A DNA stretch of 64,000 bases from Streptomyces sp. NBC_01445. GTDB taxonomy: Bacteria > Actinomycetota > Actinomycetes > Streptomycetales > Streptomycetaceae. Within the stretch, counting starts at the first letter, position 1, and every line of letters begins with the position of its first letter. The DNA is taken from the NCBI RefSeq assembly GCF_035918235.1, contig NZ_CP109485.1, positions 8,525,001 to 8,589,000 of the forward strand. Reading direction: 5' to 3'. The notes below the pieces were generated by a model. It did no database searches, was not told the DNA's origin, and saw only the letters and a program-made list of their open reading frames with translations. Shown one piece after another: positions 1 through 6,946 of the stretch. A program made the translations under genes and the position numbers.

Positions 1-367
1 ACCGGGATACGCACTCGACTCCGGCGCTGATGAACGCGTGACCTTCTCCGGCCTTGATGGCGTGAAAGGCCATGCGCGCGGTCTGCAGCGACGATGAGCA
101 GAACCGGTTGACCGTGGTGCCGGGCACCTCGTCTAGGCCCAGCTGTACGGCCACACGGCGAGCCATGTTTCCGCCGTGCTCCCCGCTGGGCTCGGCGCAG
201 CCGAGGTGCAGGTCGTCGATCTGTGTCGGATCCAGGGCGGGTACCTGGTCGAGGGTCGCGCGAATGGCGGCCGCGGCCAGATCGTCCGGGCGCACCTCCT
301 TGAGGGAGCCCTTGAACGCGCGCCCGATCGGGGTTCGGGCGGCAGCGACAACGACGGCTTCAGGCAT
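1..367 (-). CDS. Thiolase (acetyl-CoA C-acyltransferase), N-terminal part, cut by window edge
   Basis: Reading the minus strand from the ATG at 367 gives 122 residues that stay open to the window edge. They begin MPEAVVVAAARTPIGRAFKG, the usual thiolase start, and contain NRFCSSSLQ near residue 90, which holds the acyl-accepting cysteine of the family. The reaction would be CoA-dependent cleavage or condensation of a 3-ketoacyl-CoA; the C-terminal half with the remaining catalytic residues is outside the window. A GAGAGGTG stretch just upstream can serve as ribosome site. The acetoacetyl-CoA synthetase gene 6 kb away suggests acetoacetyl-CoA as a substrate, but this is inference. Two copies of a putative TetR operator lie upstream. 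Confidence 0.9.
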   Translation of the reverse strand, partial: MPEAVVVAAARTPIGRAFKGSLKEVRPDDLAAAAIRATLDQVPALDPTQIDDLHLGCAEPSGEHGGNMARRVAVQLGLDEVPGTTVNRFCSSSLQTARMAFHAIKAGEGHAFISAGVECVSR

Positions 368-444
368 GTGTGGCACCTCTCGGGGTGAGGGATGGCGGCG
401 TGCGGGGCGTCGTGGCACAAGGCGTGCCTCGCACGCGTTCGATG

Positions 445-461
445 CTAAACGGAACGTATTG
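445..461 (-). promoter_or_regulatory. Putative TetR operator, copy 1
   Basis: CTAAACG-GAA-CGTATTG has the ACG-N3-CGT core found at three other places in the window. It lies about 80 bases upstream of the thiolase start. Its right half CGTATTG differs by one base from CGTATCG of the perfect palindrome beside the TetR gene at 4596. That TetR being the binder is inferred. Confidence 0.5.
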
Positions 462-623
462 AATGATTGCTGGCCTTGTGGGCGCGGTGGGCGGTCGTGA
501 AGGCGGCGTATCCGTGCACTGGGCGCCTCTTGTGGTGCACATTTCACCAGTTCAAAGGGTGTCCTGGCTGATCGGTCGCGCCCTGCCGGCATGTTGCGTA
601 CAGGTGAAATCTCTTTTGCATCG

Positions 624-643
624 ATCCTAGACGTTCCGTTTCG
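624..643 (-). promoter_or_regulatory. Putative TetR operator, copy 2, overlapping a -10-like box
   Basis: On the minus strand this reads CGAAACG-GAA-CGTCTAG followed by GAT. The ACG-N3-CGT core is shared with three other sites, and TAGGAT at its end resembles an actinobacterial -10 box directed toward the thiolase. The same arrangement occurs at 15742-15761 before the hpaC operon. No good -35 is seen. Confidence 0.5.
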
Positions 644-688
644 AACGGCCTAGTGTGAGCGCATCTCATGGAGACAAGGAGCGCCCCA

Positions 689-1552
689 ATGACGGTGTGC
701 TTTCGACAGGCGGTGTTTGTCCGGCCTCCCGTGTGCGTCGTCGCTGAGGAGCTGGAGTTCTTCACCGAGGCCGGTGTCGAGGTCGAGACCGTGTCGATCC
801 AGTCGTCGCTGGATCAGCGGGATCGGTTGCTGAGCGGGAATGTCGACGTCGGTGTCACGGCCATGGACAACCTCGTGGTGTGGAACGCGGCCGGAGGGGA
901 TCTCCGGATCGTGGCCCAGGTCGAGACGACGACGCCCCTGCTGCTCACCGCCAACGCCTCGGTGGGCACGGTCGAGGATCTGCGGGGCAGGAAGCTTGGC
1001 GTGGACGCGCTGGCCAATGGTTTCGCGGTGGTCCTGCGGCACCTGCTGGTGGAGCACGGTCTGGCGCTCCAGGAGTGCGAGTTCGTGCCCGTGGGCGGGG
1101 TGCGGGAGCGCTTCGAGGCGCTGCGTGCCGGCAGCATCGATGCGACGTTGCTGGGCCCGCCACTGGATGAACTGGCCCTGCGGGAAGGTCATGTGGCGCT
1201 GTTGTCCGTGGCGGATCAGGTGCGGGACTTTCCGGGGCAGGGCATCGTGGCCGGAGCCAGGGCAGTGCGGGAGAGCGAAGGGCTCGTCCGCTACCTCAGG
1301 GCCCTGGAGGCGGCGCGCGTCTGGTTGCACGGCGCTCCGCCGCATGAGGCTCTGGACGTGCTGACCCGCGGCGGGTACGTGGCGGCGTCGGCGCGAGCCG
1401 CGCTGCGGACGCGGCCGGTGTCCCTGGCTCCCGAGCGCGCCGGACTGGCGCGGATCGTGTCGATGCGGGACGAGCTCGGCATGCTGCCCGACCCGGTGCG
1501 GATCGATGAGCTGTATGACGGTCGCCCCCTCGGTCTGGGGCTGCGGTCATGA
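689..1552 (+). CDS. NMT1/THI5-like substrate-binding-fold protein without signal peptide
   Basis: This 287-residue protein resembles periplasmic binding proteins of nitrate/sulfonate/pyrimidine-precursor (SsuA/THI5/NMT1) type. It has an early 'FFTEAGVEVE' segment, 'GNVDVGVTAMDNL', 'VEDLRGRKLGVD' and 'GSIDATLLGPPLDE'. The start at 689 is chosen because AAGGAG lies about 8 bases upstream; an ATG at 668 has no such site. The mature fold begins immediately, with no signal peptide, lipobox or membrane segment, and no ABC permease or ATPase gene is nearby, so a cytoplasmic sensor, chaperone or enzyme role is more likely than transport. It overlaps the next gene by ATGA, so the two are co-translated. 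The ligand is unknown. Confidence 0.75.
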   Translation: MTVCFRQAVFVRPPVCVVAEELEFFTEAGVEVETVSIQSSLDQRDRLLSGNVDVGVTAMDNLVVWNAAGGDLRIVAQVETTTPLLLTANASVGTVEDLRGRKLGVDALANGFAVVLRHLLVEHGLALQECEFVPVGGVRERFEALRAGSIDATLLGPPLDELALREGHVALLSVADQVRDFPGQGIVAGARAVRESEGLVRYLRALEAARVWLHGAPPHEALDVLTRGGYVAASARAALRTRPVSLAPERAGLARIVSMRDELGMLPDPVRIDELYDGRPLGLGLRS

Positions 1553-1977
1553 CGGAAGAACTCCCGGTGGCGCAGAGCGTGCGCACCATGCTGGAGGGCG
1601 ACCACACCTGCGAACTACTTGGAATCCAGGTGGAGTTCGCGAAAGACGGGCAGTCGCGGGCCACGATGCGCGTACGGCCCGACATGGTGAACGGGCACGC
1701 GATCGTGCACGGCGGACTGGTGTTCTCGCTGGCCGACACCACGTTCGCCTGTGCGGTCAACAGCTACGGACCGCCGGTCGTCACCGCGAGCGCGGACGTC
1801 ACCTACCTGCGTCCCGGGTCGCTCGGTGACGTGCTGGTCGCCGAGGCGGTGACCCGCGCCCGGCGCGGCCGCTCGTTGGTCTGTGACGTCACGGTGCGGC
1901 GCGGCGAGGAGATCATCGCTGAGTTCCGTGGACGCGGTGCGCAGCTCAAGGACGATCGCGGGCGCCCGGGCGGATAG
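1549..1977 (+). CDS. paaI: Hotdog-fold acyl-CoA thioesterase, PaaI type
   Basis: This 142-residue protein has the single hotdog domain of PaaI-like thioesterases: 'DMVNGHAIVHGGLVFSLADT' carries the helix-start HGG motif with its catalytic acidic residue, and 'SADVTYLRPG' is the following core strand. PaaI enzymes hydrolyse stalled hydroxyphenylacetyl-CoA-type thioesters and free the CoA pool. Its start overlaps the previous stop by four bases. The next gene encodes an aromatic hydroxylase, which fits a housekeeping role in aromatic catabolism. The true acyl substrate cannot be read from sequence. Confidence 0.85.
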   Translation: MTEELPVAQSVRTMLEGDHTCELLGIQVEFAKDGQSRATMRVRPDMVNGHAIVHGGLVFSLADTTFACAVNSYGPPVVTASADVTYLRPGSLGDVLVAEAVTRARRGRSLVCDVTVRRGEEIIAEFRGRGAQLKDDRGRPGG

Positions 1978-2051
1978 ACGCGCGCTGTACGCGCACGAGT
2001 GGACAAGTCGTAACGGTACCCCCAAGTACCAGAGCCGCAGAGGGAGTTGTG

Positions 2052-3587
2052 GTGTCACAGGACTACGAAGTGGTTGTCATCGGTGGCGGACCCGTCGGGG
2101 CGATGGCCCTGGCGCAACTGGGGCACGCCGGTGTCCGCGCCCTGGGAGTCGAGCGAGAGCCCGAACTGTGGCAGCAGGCGCGCGCCGTGCACTTCGACGC
2201 CGAAGCCATGCGGTCCTTCCAGGCCATGGGGCGGGGAGCGGAGATCGCGGCTCTGACCAAGCCGATGTGCGACTACCGCATGGAGAACGAAGCCGGCGAA
2301 ACCCTGATCGCTCAGCCCACGGGGGAGTGGGGACCGCAGTCCTGGCACGGGGAGAATCTGTTCCACCAGCCCGAGATCGATGCGCTGCTGCGCGCGGAGG
2401 TCGACCGGCTCCCGAGTGTCGAACTCCGCCTGGGCACAACCTTGATGGAGGTCGTGCAGGGCGATGACGTCGTGCGATGTCAGGTGCGGACTCCCGAGGG
2501 AGCAACGCAGACGCTCACGGCCCGCTGGGTGATCGCCTGCGACGGTGCCACCTCGACCGTCCGGCGCCTGCTCGACATCCCCACGGAGAACCTCGGGACC
2601 GATGATCCGTGGCTCGTCGCCGACGGACGCCTGCACGATACGGACGGCATCAAGGGGGACATGGTGTTCCTCGGCCGCCACACCCGGCCCGCGCTGTGGA
2701 TCAGGCTTCCCGGAGACCGGGCCCGTATGGAGTTCAAGGTCCTGCCCGGCGACGATCCGCAGGAGATCGCCACTGCGGAGGGCCTGGCCCGCATCAGTCA
2801 GGGCGTCCTCACGCCGCGGACCTTCGACCCCGAACGCGTGGCCGTCTACACGTTCCGCGCACGCGTCGCCGCCTCATGGCGGGTCGGCAACGTGTTCCTC
2901 GCGGGCGACGCCGCGCACCAGGCGCCTCCCATGTTCGGCATGGGCCTGTGCGCCGGACTGCGGGACGTGGCCAACCTGGTGTGGAAGCTCCGGCTCGTCG
3001 CGCTCGGGAGGGCCAGGCCGTCGCTGCTCGACACCTACGAGTCCGAACGCAGGGAGCACGCCAGGTACTGGGTCCACAAGGCGGCCACGATGGCCACCCT
3101 CATCCAGACCACCGATCCGGAGGTCGCGGCGCAACGTGACGCCTACATTCGCGCCCACCCGGAGGACTCGTACCCGGCGGCGCCCGCTCTCGGGCCGGGA
3201 CTTCACACCGGCCCGGCCGACCGGCACGGCGGTCTGATATCCGCGCAGCCGATCCTGTCGGACGGGACCCGTCTCGATGATCTCGTCGGGCGCCGGTTCC
3301 TGTTGGCTGCGTCGCCTCAACTCCTGGCGGAACTGCCCGAGTTCGTGCGTACCGCGCTGGAGGACGAGCCCGAGGTCACGGTCCTCAGCTCGCCCCAGCA
3401 TGTGAGCGCGCTGCTCGCGTCGCTCGAGGCGTCGGCTGTTCTGGTGCGCCCCGACCGCTACGTGCTGGGCACGGCGCAGACGCCGGCCGCACTCGAAGAG
3501 CTGGTCAGGCTCCTGCCCCTGGCGGGGGCTCAAGAATCCTGCGGCGAGGCATCTCCGCAAGGGGATGCGGCCGTAGCGCCCAGCTGA
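2052..3587 (+). CDS. FAD-dependent aromatic hydroxylase (MhpA-like)
   Basis: The product is a class A flavoprotein monooxygenase of about 511 residues. 'VVVIGGGPVGAMALAQLGHAG' begins at the N terminus (FAD ADP-binding GxGxxG), 'CDGATSTVRRLL' is the DG motif near residue 165, and 'VFLAGDAAHQAPPMFGMGL' is the GD/ribityl-binding motif near residue 280. A thioredoxin-like C-terminal extension follows, as in MhpA (3-(3-hydroxyphenyl)propionate hydroxylase). It would use NAD(P)H and O2 to hydroxylate a phenolic ring. GTG codons stand at 2049 and 2052; the second has better spacing (5 bases) from AGAGGGAG. An extradiol dioxygenase gene follows, so its product is probably a catechol. Confidence 0.85.
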   Translation: MSQDYEVVVIGGGPVGAMALAQLGHAGVRALGVEREPELWQQARAVHFDAEAMRSFQAMGRGAEIAALTKPMCDYRMENEAGETLIAQPTGEWGPQSWHGENLFHQPEIDALLRAEVDRLPSVELRLGTTLMEVVQGDDVVRCQVRTPEGATQTLTARWVIACDGATSTVRRLLDIPTENLGTDDPWLVADGRLHDTDGIKGDMVFLGRHTRPALWIRLPGDRARMEFKVLPGDDPQEIATAEGLARISQGVLTPRTFDPERVAVYTFRARVAASWRVGNVFLAGDAAHQAPPMFGMGLCAGLRDVANLVWKLRLVALGRARPSLLDTYESERREHARYWVHKAATMATLIQTTDPEVAAQRDAYIRAHPEDSYPAAPALGPGLHTGPADRHGGLISAQPILSDGTRLDDLVGRRFLLAASPQLLAELPEFVRTALEDEPEVTVLSSPQHVSALLASLEASAVLVRPDRYVLGTAQTPAALEELVRLLPLAGAQESCGEASPQGDAAVAPS

Positions 3588-3617
3588 TCCCTTCCACCGC
3601 TACTTCTGGAGTTCGTC

Positions 3618-4574
3618 ATGTCTGAGAGTCCGATCAGTTCGGTGAGTCCGATCACGCATTTGCGGCATGTGGATATCGCGGTGCAGGACTATGAGAAGCA
3701 GGTGGCTTTCTATGAGGAGAAGTGGGGGTTGGTCAAGGCGGGGTCGGATGGTGATGTCACGTATTTCGCGGCGGAGGGGTCGCCGGAGCAGTATGTGATC
3801 CGGGTGCGTCGGGCGCAGGACAAGCGGCTGGACCTGGTGTCCTACGGTGCCGCGGACCGGGAGACGGTGGATGCGCTCGCGGTGCGGCTGGCCCGCGGGG
3901 GTGTGCGGTTGGTGGGGGAGCCGGATGTGTTGCAGACGCCGGGGGGTGGTTATGGTTTCCGGTTCTTCGATGTGGAGGGCCGCACGATCGAGGTGTCGAC
4001 GGAGGTGGCGGCGCGCAGGCATCGGCGGATCGAGGAGCGTGAGGACATTCCGGTGCGGCTGTCGCATGTGGTGTTGAACTCGCCGGAGCCGGAGAAGCTG
4101 CAGGCGTTTTATGAGAAGTTTCTGGATTTCCGGCTGACGGATACGAATGTGCATCCGGAGCTGGGCGGGATCATGTGGTTCATGCGGTGCAATCCGCAGC
4201 ATCACTCGATGGCGATCGCGCGGTGTCCGCATGTGTCGTTGCATCATGCGTCGTTCGAGATGCGTGGGCTGGATGAGTACATGCGGGGCAGTGGCCGGCT
4301 GATGCGGGACGGTGTGCACAAGGTGTGGGGTCCGGGCCGGCACCGGGCGGGGGACAACACGTTCACGTACTTCCATGACCCGAACGGGAACACGATGGAG
4401 TACACGACGGAGCTGGAGACGCTGGACGAGGACTCCTGGCATCCGCACCTGTATTCCACGGACGATCCGGAGACGTCGGATCAGTGGGGTACCTCGAACC
4501 CGATGAACGATTTCGTGTCCCGGGAGATGTTCAACGATCCCGACCGCGGCCTGTTCACCCCACCCCCCGTATGA
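3618..4574 (+). CDS. Type I extradiol (catechol 2,3-) dioxygenase, VOC family
   Basis: The product has 318 residues with four beta-alpha-beta-beta-beta modules. The Fe(II) ligands of the C-terminal domain are visible: His in 'LSHVVLN', His in 'LHHASFEM' and Glu in 'NTMEYTTEL'. The catalytic second-sphere His probably lies in 'NPQHHSMAIA'. This is the canonical meta-cleavage arrangement of 2,3-dihydroxyphenylpropionate/homoprotocatechuate-type enzymes. It follows the hydroxylase gene by 30 bases and should cleave the catechol that enzyme makes. Codon use here is richer in third-position T and G than its neighbours (runs of gtg, gat, tat), a hint of separate origin. Confidence 0.9.
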   Translation: MSESPISSVSPITHLRHVDIAVQDYEKQVAFYEEKWGLVKAGSDGDVTYFAAEGSPEQYVIRVRRAQDKRLDLVSYGAADRETVDALAVRLARGGVRLVGEPDVLQTPGGGYGFRFFDVEGRTIEVSTEVAARRHRRIEEREDIPVRLSHVVLNSPEPEKLQAFYEKFLDFRLTDTNVHPELGGIMWFMRCNPQHHSMAIARCPHVSLHHASFEMRGLDEYMRGSGRLMRDGVHKVWGPGRHRAGDNTFTYFHDPNGNTMEYTTELETLDEDSWHPHLYSTDDPETSDQWGTSNPMNDFVSREMFNDPDRGLFTPPPV

Positions 4575-4602
4575 CCTGACCGCCGAGGCGGAGCCTCAGG
4601 TC
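4573..4602. terminator. Hairpin between convergent genes
   Basis: GACCTGA (4573-4579) pairs with TCAGGTC (4596-4602), with a GC-rich CCGCC/GGCGG inner pairing. It sits exactly at the tail-to-tail junction of the dioxygenase and TetR genes and may stop transcription from both sides. No T-run follows, as is common in actinomycetes. Confidence 0.45.
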
Positions 4603-5195
4603 GCGCCGTCCTGGGGCGGATGCGCGGCGAGGCCCTGGATCCCCAGGTCGACGAGTTGTTCGGCAAGTGCGTCGTCGAGCGGGCTGGTTCCGAAGAGGAG
4701 GTGGAAGTAGACCGGTGCGTAGAACAGTTGGGCTGCAGCGCTCGGGTCGAGGTCGGACCGGAAGGTGCCCTCGTCGATGCCTCGCCGCATCAACTTCTCG
4801 GTCGCCGCCGCGCGTTCATTCCAGAACCGCGAACGGAAGTTGGCCAGGATGTCGGGGTCGTACTGCCCCTCGGCGATGATCTGCGAGACCAGCTTGCCCT
4901 GCGGTCCGGCATAGCGAGAGATGAGCGCCTTGAGGTGTGCCAGGAGCGCCTCTCGTACCGGCACCCCTTCGGGGATGCGGGTGCTGGCTAGATGGTTCTC
5001 CATGAAGGCGTCGATGACGACGGCGCCCTTGCTGGGCCACCACCGGTAGATCGTCGCCTTGCTGACCTTGGCCCGCTTGGCGATCGCCTCCATGGTCAGC
5101 TTCTGCACCGTGATGGCGCGTCGGCCATCACGGACGAGCAGGTCCATGGTCGCGTCGAGGATTGCTCGGCGACTCGATTCGCTTCGTACAGCCAC
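4596..5195 (-). CDS. TetR-family transcriptional repressor
   Basis: This 199-residue protein starts at a GTG and has an N-terminal TetR helix-turn-helix at roughly residues 10-55: 'RRAILDATMDLLVRDG' then 'AIAKRAKVSKATIYRWWPSK'. The C-terminal ligand-binding domain resembles the TetR_C class often seen near catabolic genes. It is divergent from the FAH-family gene at 5308, and the 112-base gap holds a perfect 7-3-7 palindrome (5270-5286) that is the obvious autoregulatory operator. Related sites occur before the thiolase and hpaC operons, so it may act more widely. The effector is unknown, probably a pathway intermediate. Confidence 0.9.
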   Translation of the reverse strand: MAVRSESSRRAILDATMDLLVRDGRRAITVQKLTMEAIAKRAKVSKATIYRWWPSKGAVVIDAFMENHLASTRIPEGVPVREALLAHLKALISRYAGPQGKLVSQIIAEGQYDPDILANFRSRFWNERAAATEKLMRRGIDEGTFRSDLDPSAAAQLFYAPVYFHLLFGTSPLDDALAEQLVDLGIQGLAAHPPQDGAT

Positions 5196-5269
5196 AGGCT
5201 CAAATTACCCCACGTCAGTACGCGCAGTCGCCCCACCAGAGGGCTTGACGTGGACGCATATTCATCAAA

Positions 5270-5286
5270 CGATACGAAACGTATCG
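5270..5286. promoter_or_regulatory. Perfect palindromic TetR operator, copy 3
   Basis: CGATACG-AAA-CGTATCG is a perfect inverted repeat with 7-base arms and a 3-base centre, between the divergent tetR and FAH genes. Size and placement are typical of a TetR operator. The ACG-N3-CGT core recurs at 445, 627 and 15742. Confidence 0.75.
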
Positions 5287-5307
5287 AACTGTAAGGGAGA
5301 GAAGCTC

Positions 5308-6327
5308 ATGAAACTCGGTCGTATTTCCGCTGCATCGCCCGACGGCGAACAGATCAGGCTGGTCGCCGCCCTGCCGGATGAGGGCAGGGTCGTCGACCTG
5401 GCCAGGGCCTACGCCCTGGGCCGGCAGGCGCAGGGAGCGACACCGGACGCGGCCCGGCGCCTCGCCGCGGCCCATTTCCCCTCGAGCATGTCCGCTGCCA
5501 TCGCCGCGGGCCCCGCCTTCCTCGAAGCCGCCCACTGGGCGGTGGACCAGGCCGCCGATGACGCCTCGCTGCCCCTCGACAGCGTGAAGTGGGTGGCCGC
5601 CGTGGACTCGCCCGTCATCCGGGACGGGCTGACCTTCCCGGAGCACATGAAGCACTTCCACGAGAAGGTGGGCGGCGGACTACCCAACCCCCAACTGTTC
5701 AAGACCCCGGGCTACTTCAAGGGCTCCACCGGCGTGAGCTTCGGTCACGACCAGGAGATCCCCTACCCCGCCTACTCCGAATACGTCGACTACGAACTGG
5801 AGATGGGCCTGATCGTCGGCGCGGCCGGCCACAACCTGACGCCCGACGAGGCCCGCTCGCGGCTCTTCGGCGTCACCATCTTCAACGACTTCAGTGCGCG
5901 CGACGTCCAGGGCCCCGAGATGGGCATGGGCATGGGCCCTCAGAAGTGCAAGGACTACGCGTACGGCATCGGCCCCTGGATCACCACCGTCGACGAGCTG
6001 CCCTCGACCGAGGGCCTCAAGGGCGTCGTCCGGGTCAACGGCGAGGTGTGGAGCGAGACCCGCGCCGAGGGAATGATCTACACGCCCGAGGAAATGCTCG
6101 CCTACGTCTCCATCGGCGACAACCTGCAGCCCGGCGACCTCATCGGCTCCGGGACCCTGCCCTACGGCGCCGGCCTGGAGATCGACAAGAAGCTCTCGCC
6201 CGGTGACGTGATCGAGCTCGAACTGGAGGGCGTCGGCGTACTGCGCAACCGCCTGAGCAGGGAGCCGGAGAAGGCGCCCTGGTGGCCCGAGGCCCGCCCC
6301 TACCCCTTCGGCACGCCAGAGAACTGA
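5308..6327 (+). CDS. Fumarylacetoacetate hydrolase family protein
   Basis: The product has 339 residues. The start at 5308 has GGGAGAG eight bases upstream; the longer open frame upstream runs through the operator and tetR and is not used. The FAH catalytic domain occupies about residues 100-320, with metal-binding acids in 'YELEMGLIVG' and 'NDFSARDVQ' and the fold signature 'GDLIGSGTLPYGAG'. Family members hydrolyse or decarboxylate acylpyruvates and ring-cleavage products using Mg2+. 'PQLFKTPGYFKG' and 'MGMGMGPQKCKDYAY' are typical of the long FAH subfamily with an N-terminal substrate lid. It heads a transcript with the cupin, acetoacetyl-CoA synthetase and second FAH genes. Confidence 0.88.
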   Translation: MKLGRISAASPDGEQIRLVAALPDEGRVVDLARAYALGRQAQGATPDAARRLAAAHFPSSMSAAIAAGPAFLEAAHWAVDQAADDASLPLDSVKWVAAVDSPVIRDGLTFPEHMKHFHEKVGGGLPNPQLFKTPGYFKGSTGVSFGHDQEIPYPAYSEYVDYELEMGLIVGAAGHNLTPDEARSRLFGVTIFNDFSARDVQGPEMGMGMGPQKCKDYAYGIGPWITTVDELPSTEGLKGVVRVNGEVWSETRAEGMIYTPEEMLAYVSIGDNLQPGDLIGSGTLPYGAGLEIDKKLSPGDVIELELEGVGVLRNRLSREPEKAPWWPEARPYPFGTPEN

Positions 6328-6358
6328 CGACGACCTGATGAGACCACGGGAGCACCAG

Positions 6359-6946
6359 ATGAGCAGCGCGCAAGTCCTCAAGCCGGTACGCCGCATCGTC
6401 ACCGGGCACACCGCCAAGGGGCGTTCGACGATCGTCAATGACGGTCCGACCCCCAACGTCTTCGTGTCGACGGACGTCGAAGGGTTCGGCGCGATCGTGC
6501 CGTGGCAGACCGAGCCCGGTGACCTCAGCAACGACGACAACAACGACCCCGCCCCGGCGGAGGCCGAGGTTCCGATGTCCCCGAAGCTCGGCGGGACGGT
6601 GTTCAGGATCGCGAGCTTCCCGCCCGACGAGTCCTACAGCGACGCTGCCGCCGATTCCCTCTTCGGTGACATCGGGGGAGATCACGCCCGTGATGCCGCG
6701 CAGGACACCGAGGGCGACCGCCACTTCTGGTTCCACCGGACCGACAGCCTGGACTACGCGATCGTCCTCGAGGGCGAGATCTGGCTGCTGACAGATGAGG
6801 AGGAGACCCTCGCCAGGACCGGAGACGTGATCATCCAGCGCGGCACCAACCACTCCTGGGCCAATCGCAGCGATCGCACCTGCCGCATGGCGTTCGTCCT
6901 CATGGGTGCTCTGCCCGTCGGCAGCGCCGCCTCCGTCGTCTCATGA
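6359..6946 (+). CDS. Small cupin-domain protein
   Basis: The product has 195 residues; the start at 6359 follows CGGGAG by 6 bases. A single cupin domain lies in the C-terminal half: 'DSLDYAIVLEGEIWLL' is cupin motif 1 without its usual His pair, and 'GDVIIQRGTNHSWANRSDR' is motif 2 with one His. A 'RHFWFHRTDSLDY' segment may give other metal ligands. Similar small cupins accompany aromatic and ketoacid catabolism and may be isomerases or dioxygenases, but I cannot assign a reaction. It overlaps the next gene by four bases (ATGA), so it is co-translated with the acetoacetyl-CoA synthetase. Confidence 0.8.
   Translation: MSSAQVLKPVRRIVTGHTAKGRSTIVNDGPTPNVFVSTDVEGFGAIVPWQTEPGDLSNDDNNDPAPAEAEVPMSPKLGGTVFRIASFPPDESYSDAAADSLFGDIGGDHARDAAQDTEGDRHFWFHRTDSLDYAIVLEGEIWLLTDEEETLARTGDVIIQRGTNHSWANRSDRTCRMAFVLMGALPVGSAASVVS

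Larger units (their letters stand above)
368..688. other. Divergent intergenic region with two putative operators
   Basis: No gene is seen in this 320-base gap between the divergent thiolase and binding-protein genes. It holds two copies of an ACG-N3-CGT motif (445-461 and 627-643) that match sites elsewhere in the window. Both genes probably draw their promoters from here. Confidence 0.7.

Noticed and set aside
5059..5307. N-terminal extension of the FAH gene into the tetR region
   Set aside because: It crosses the operator and tetR, and a good ribosome site stands directly before 5308.
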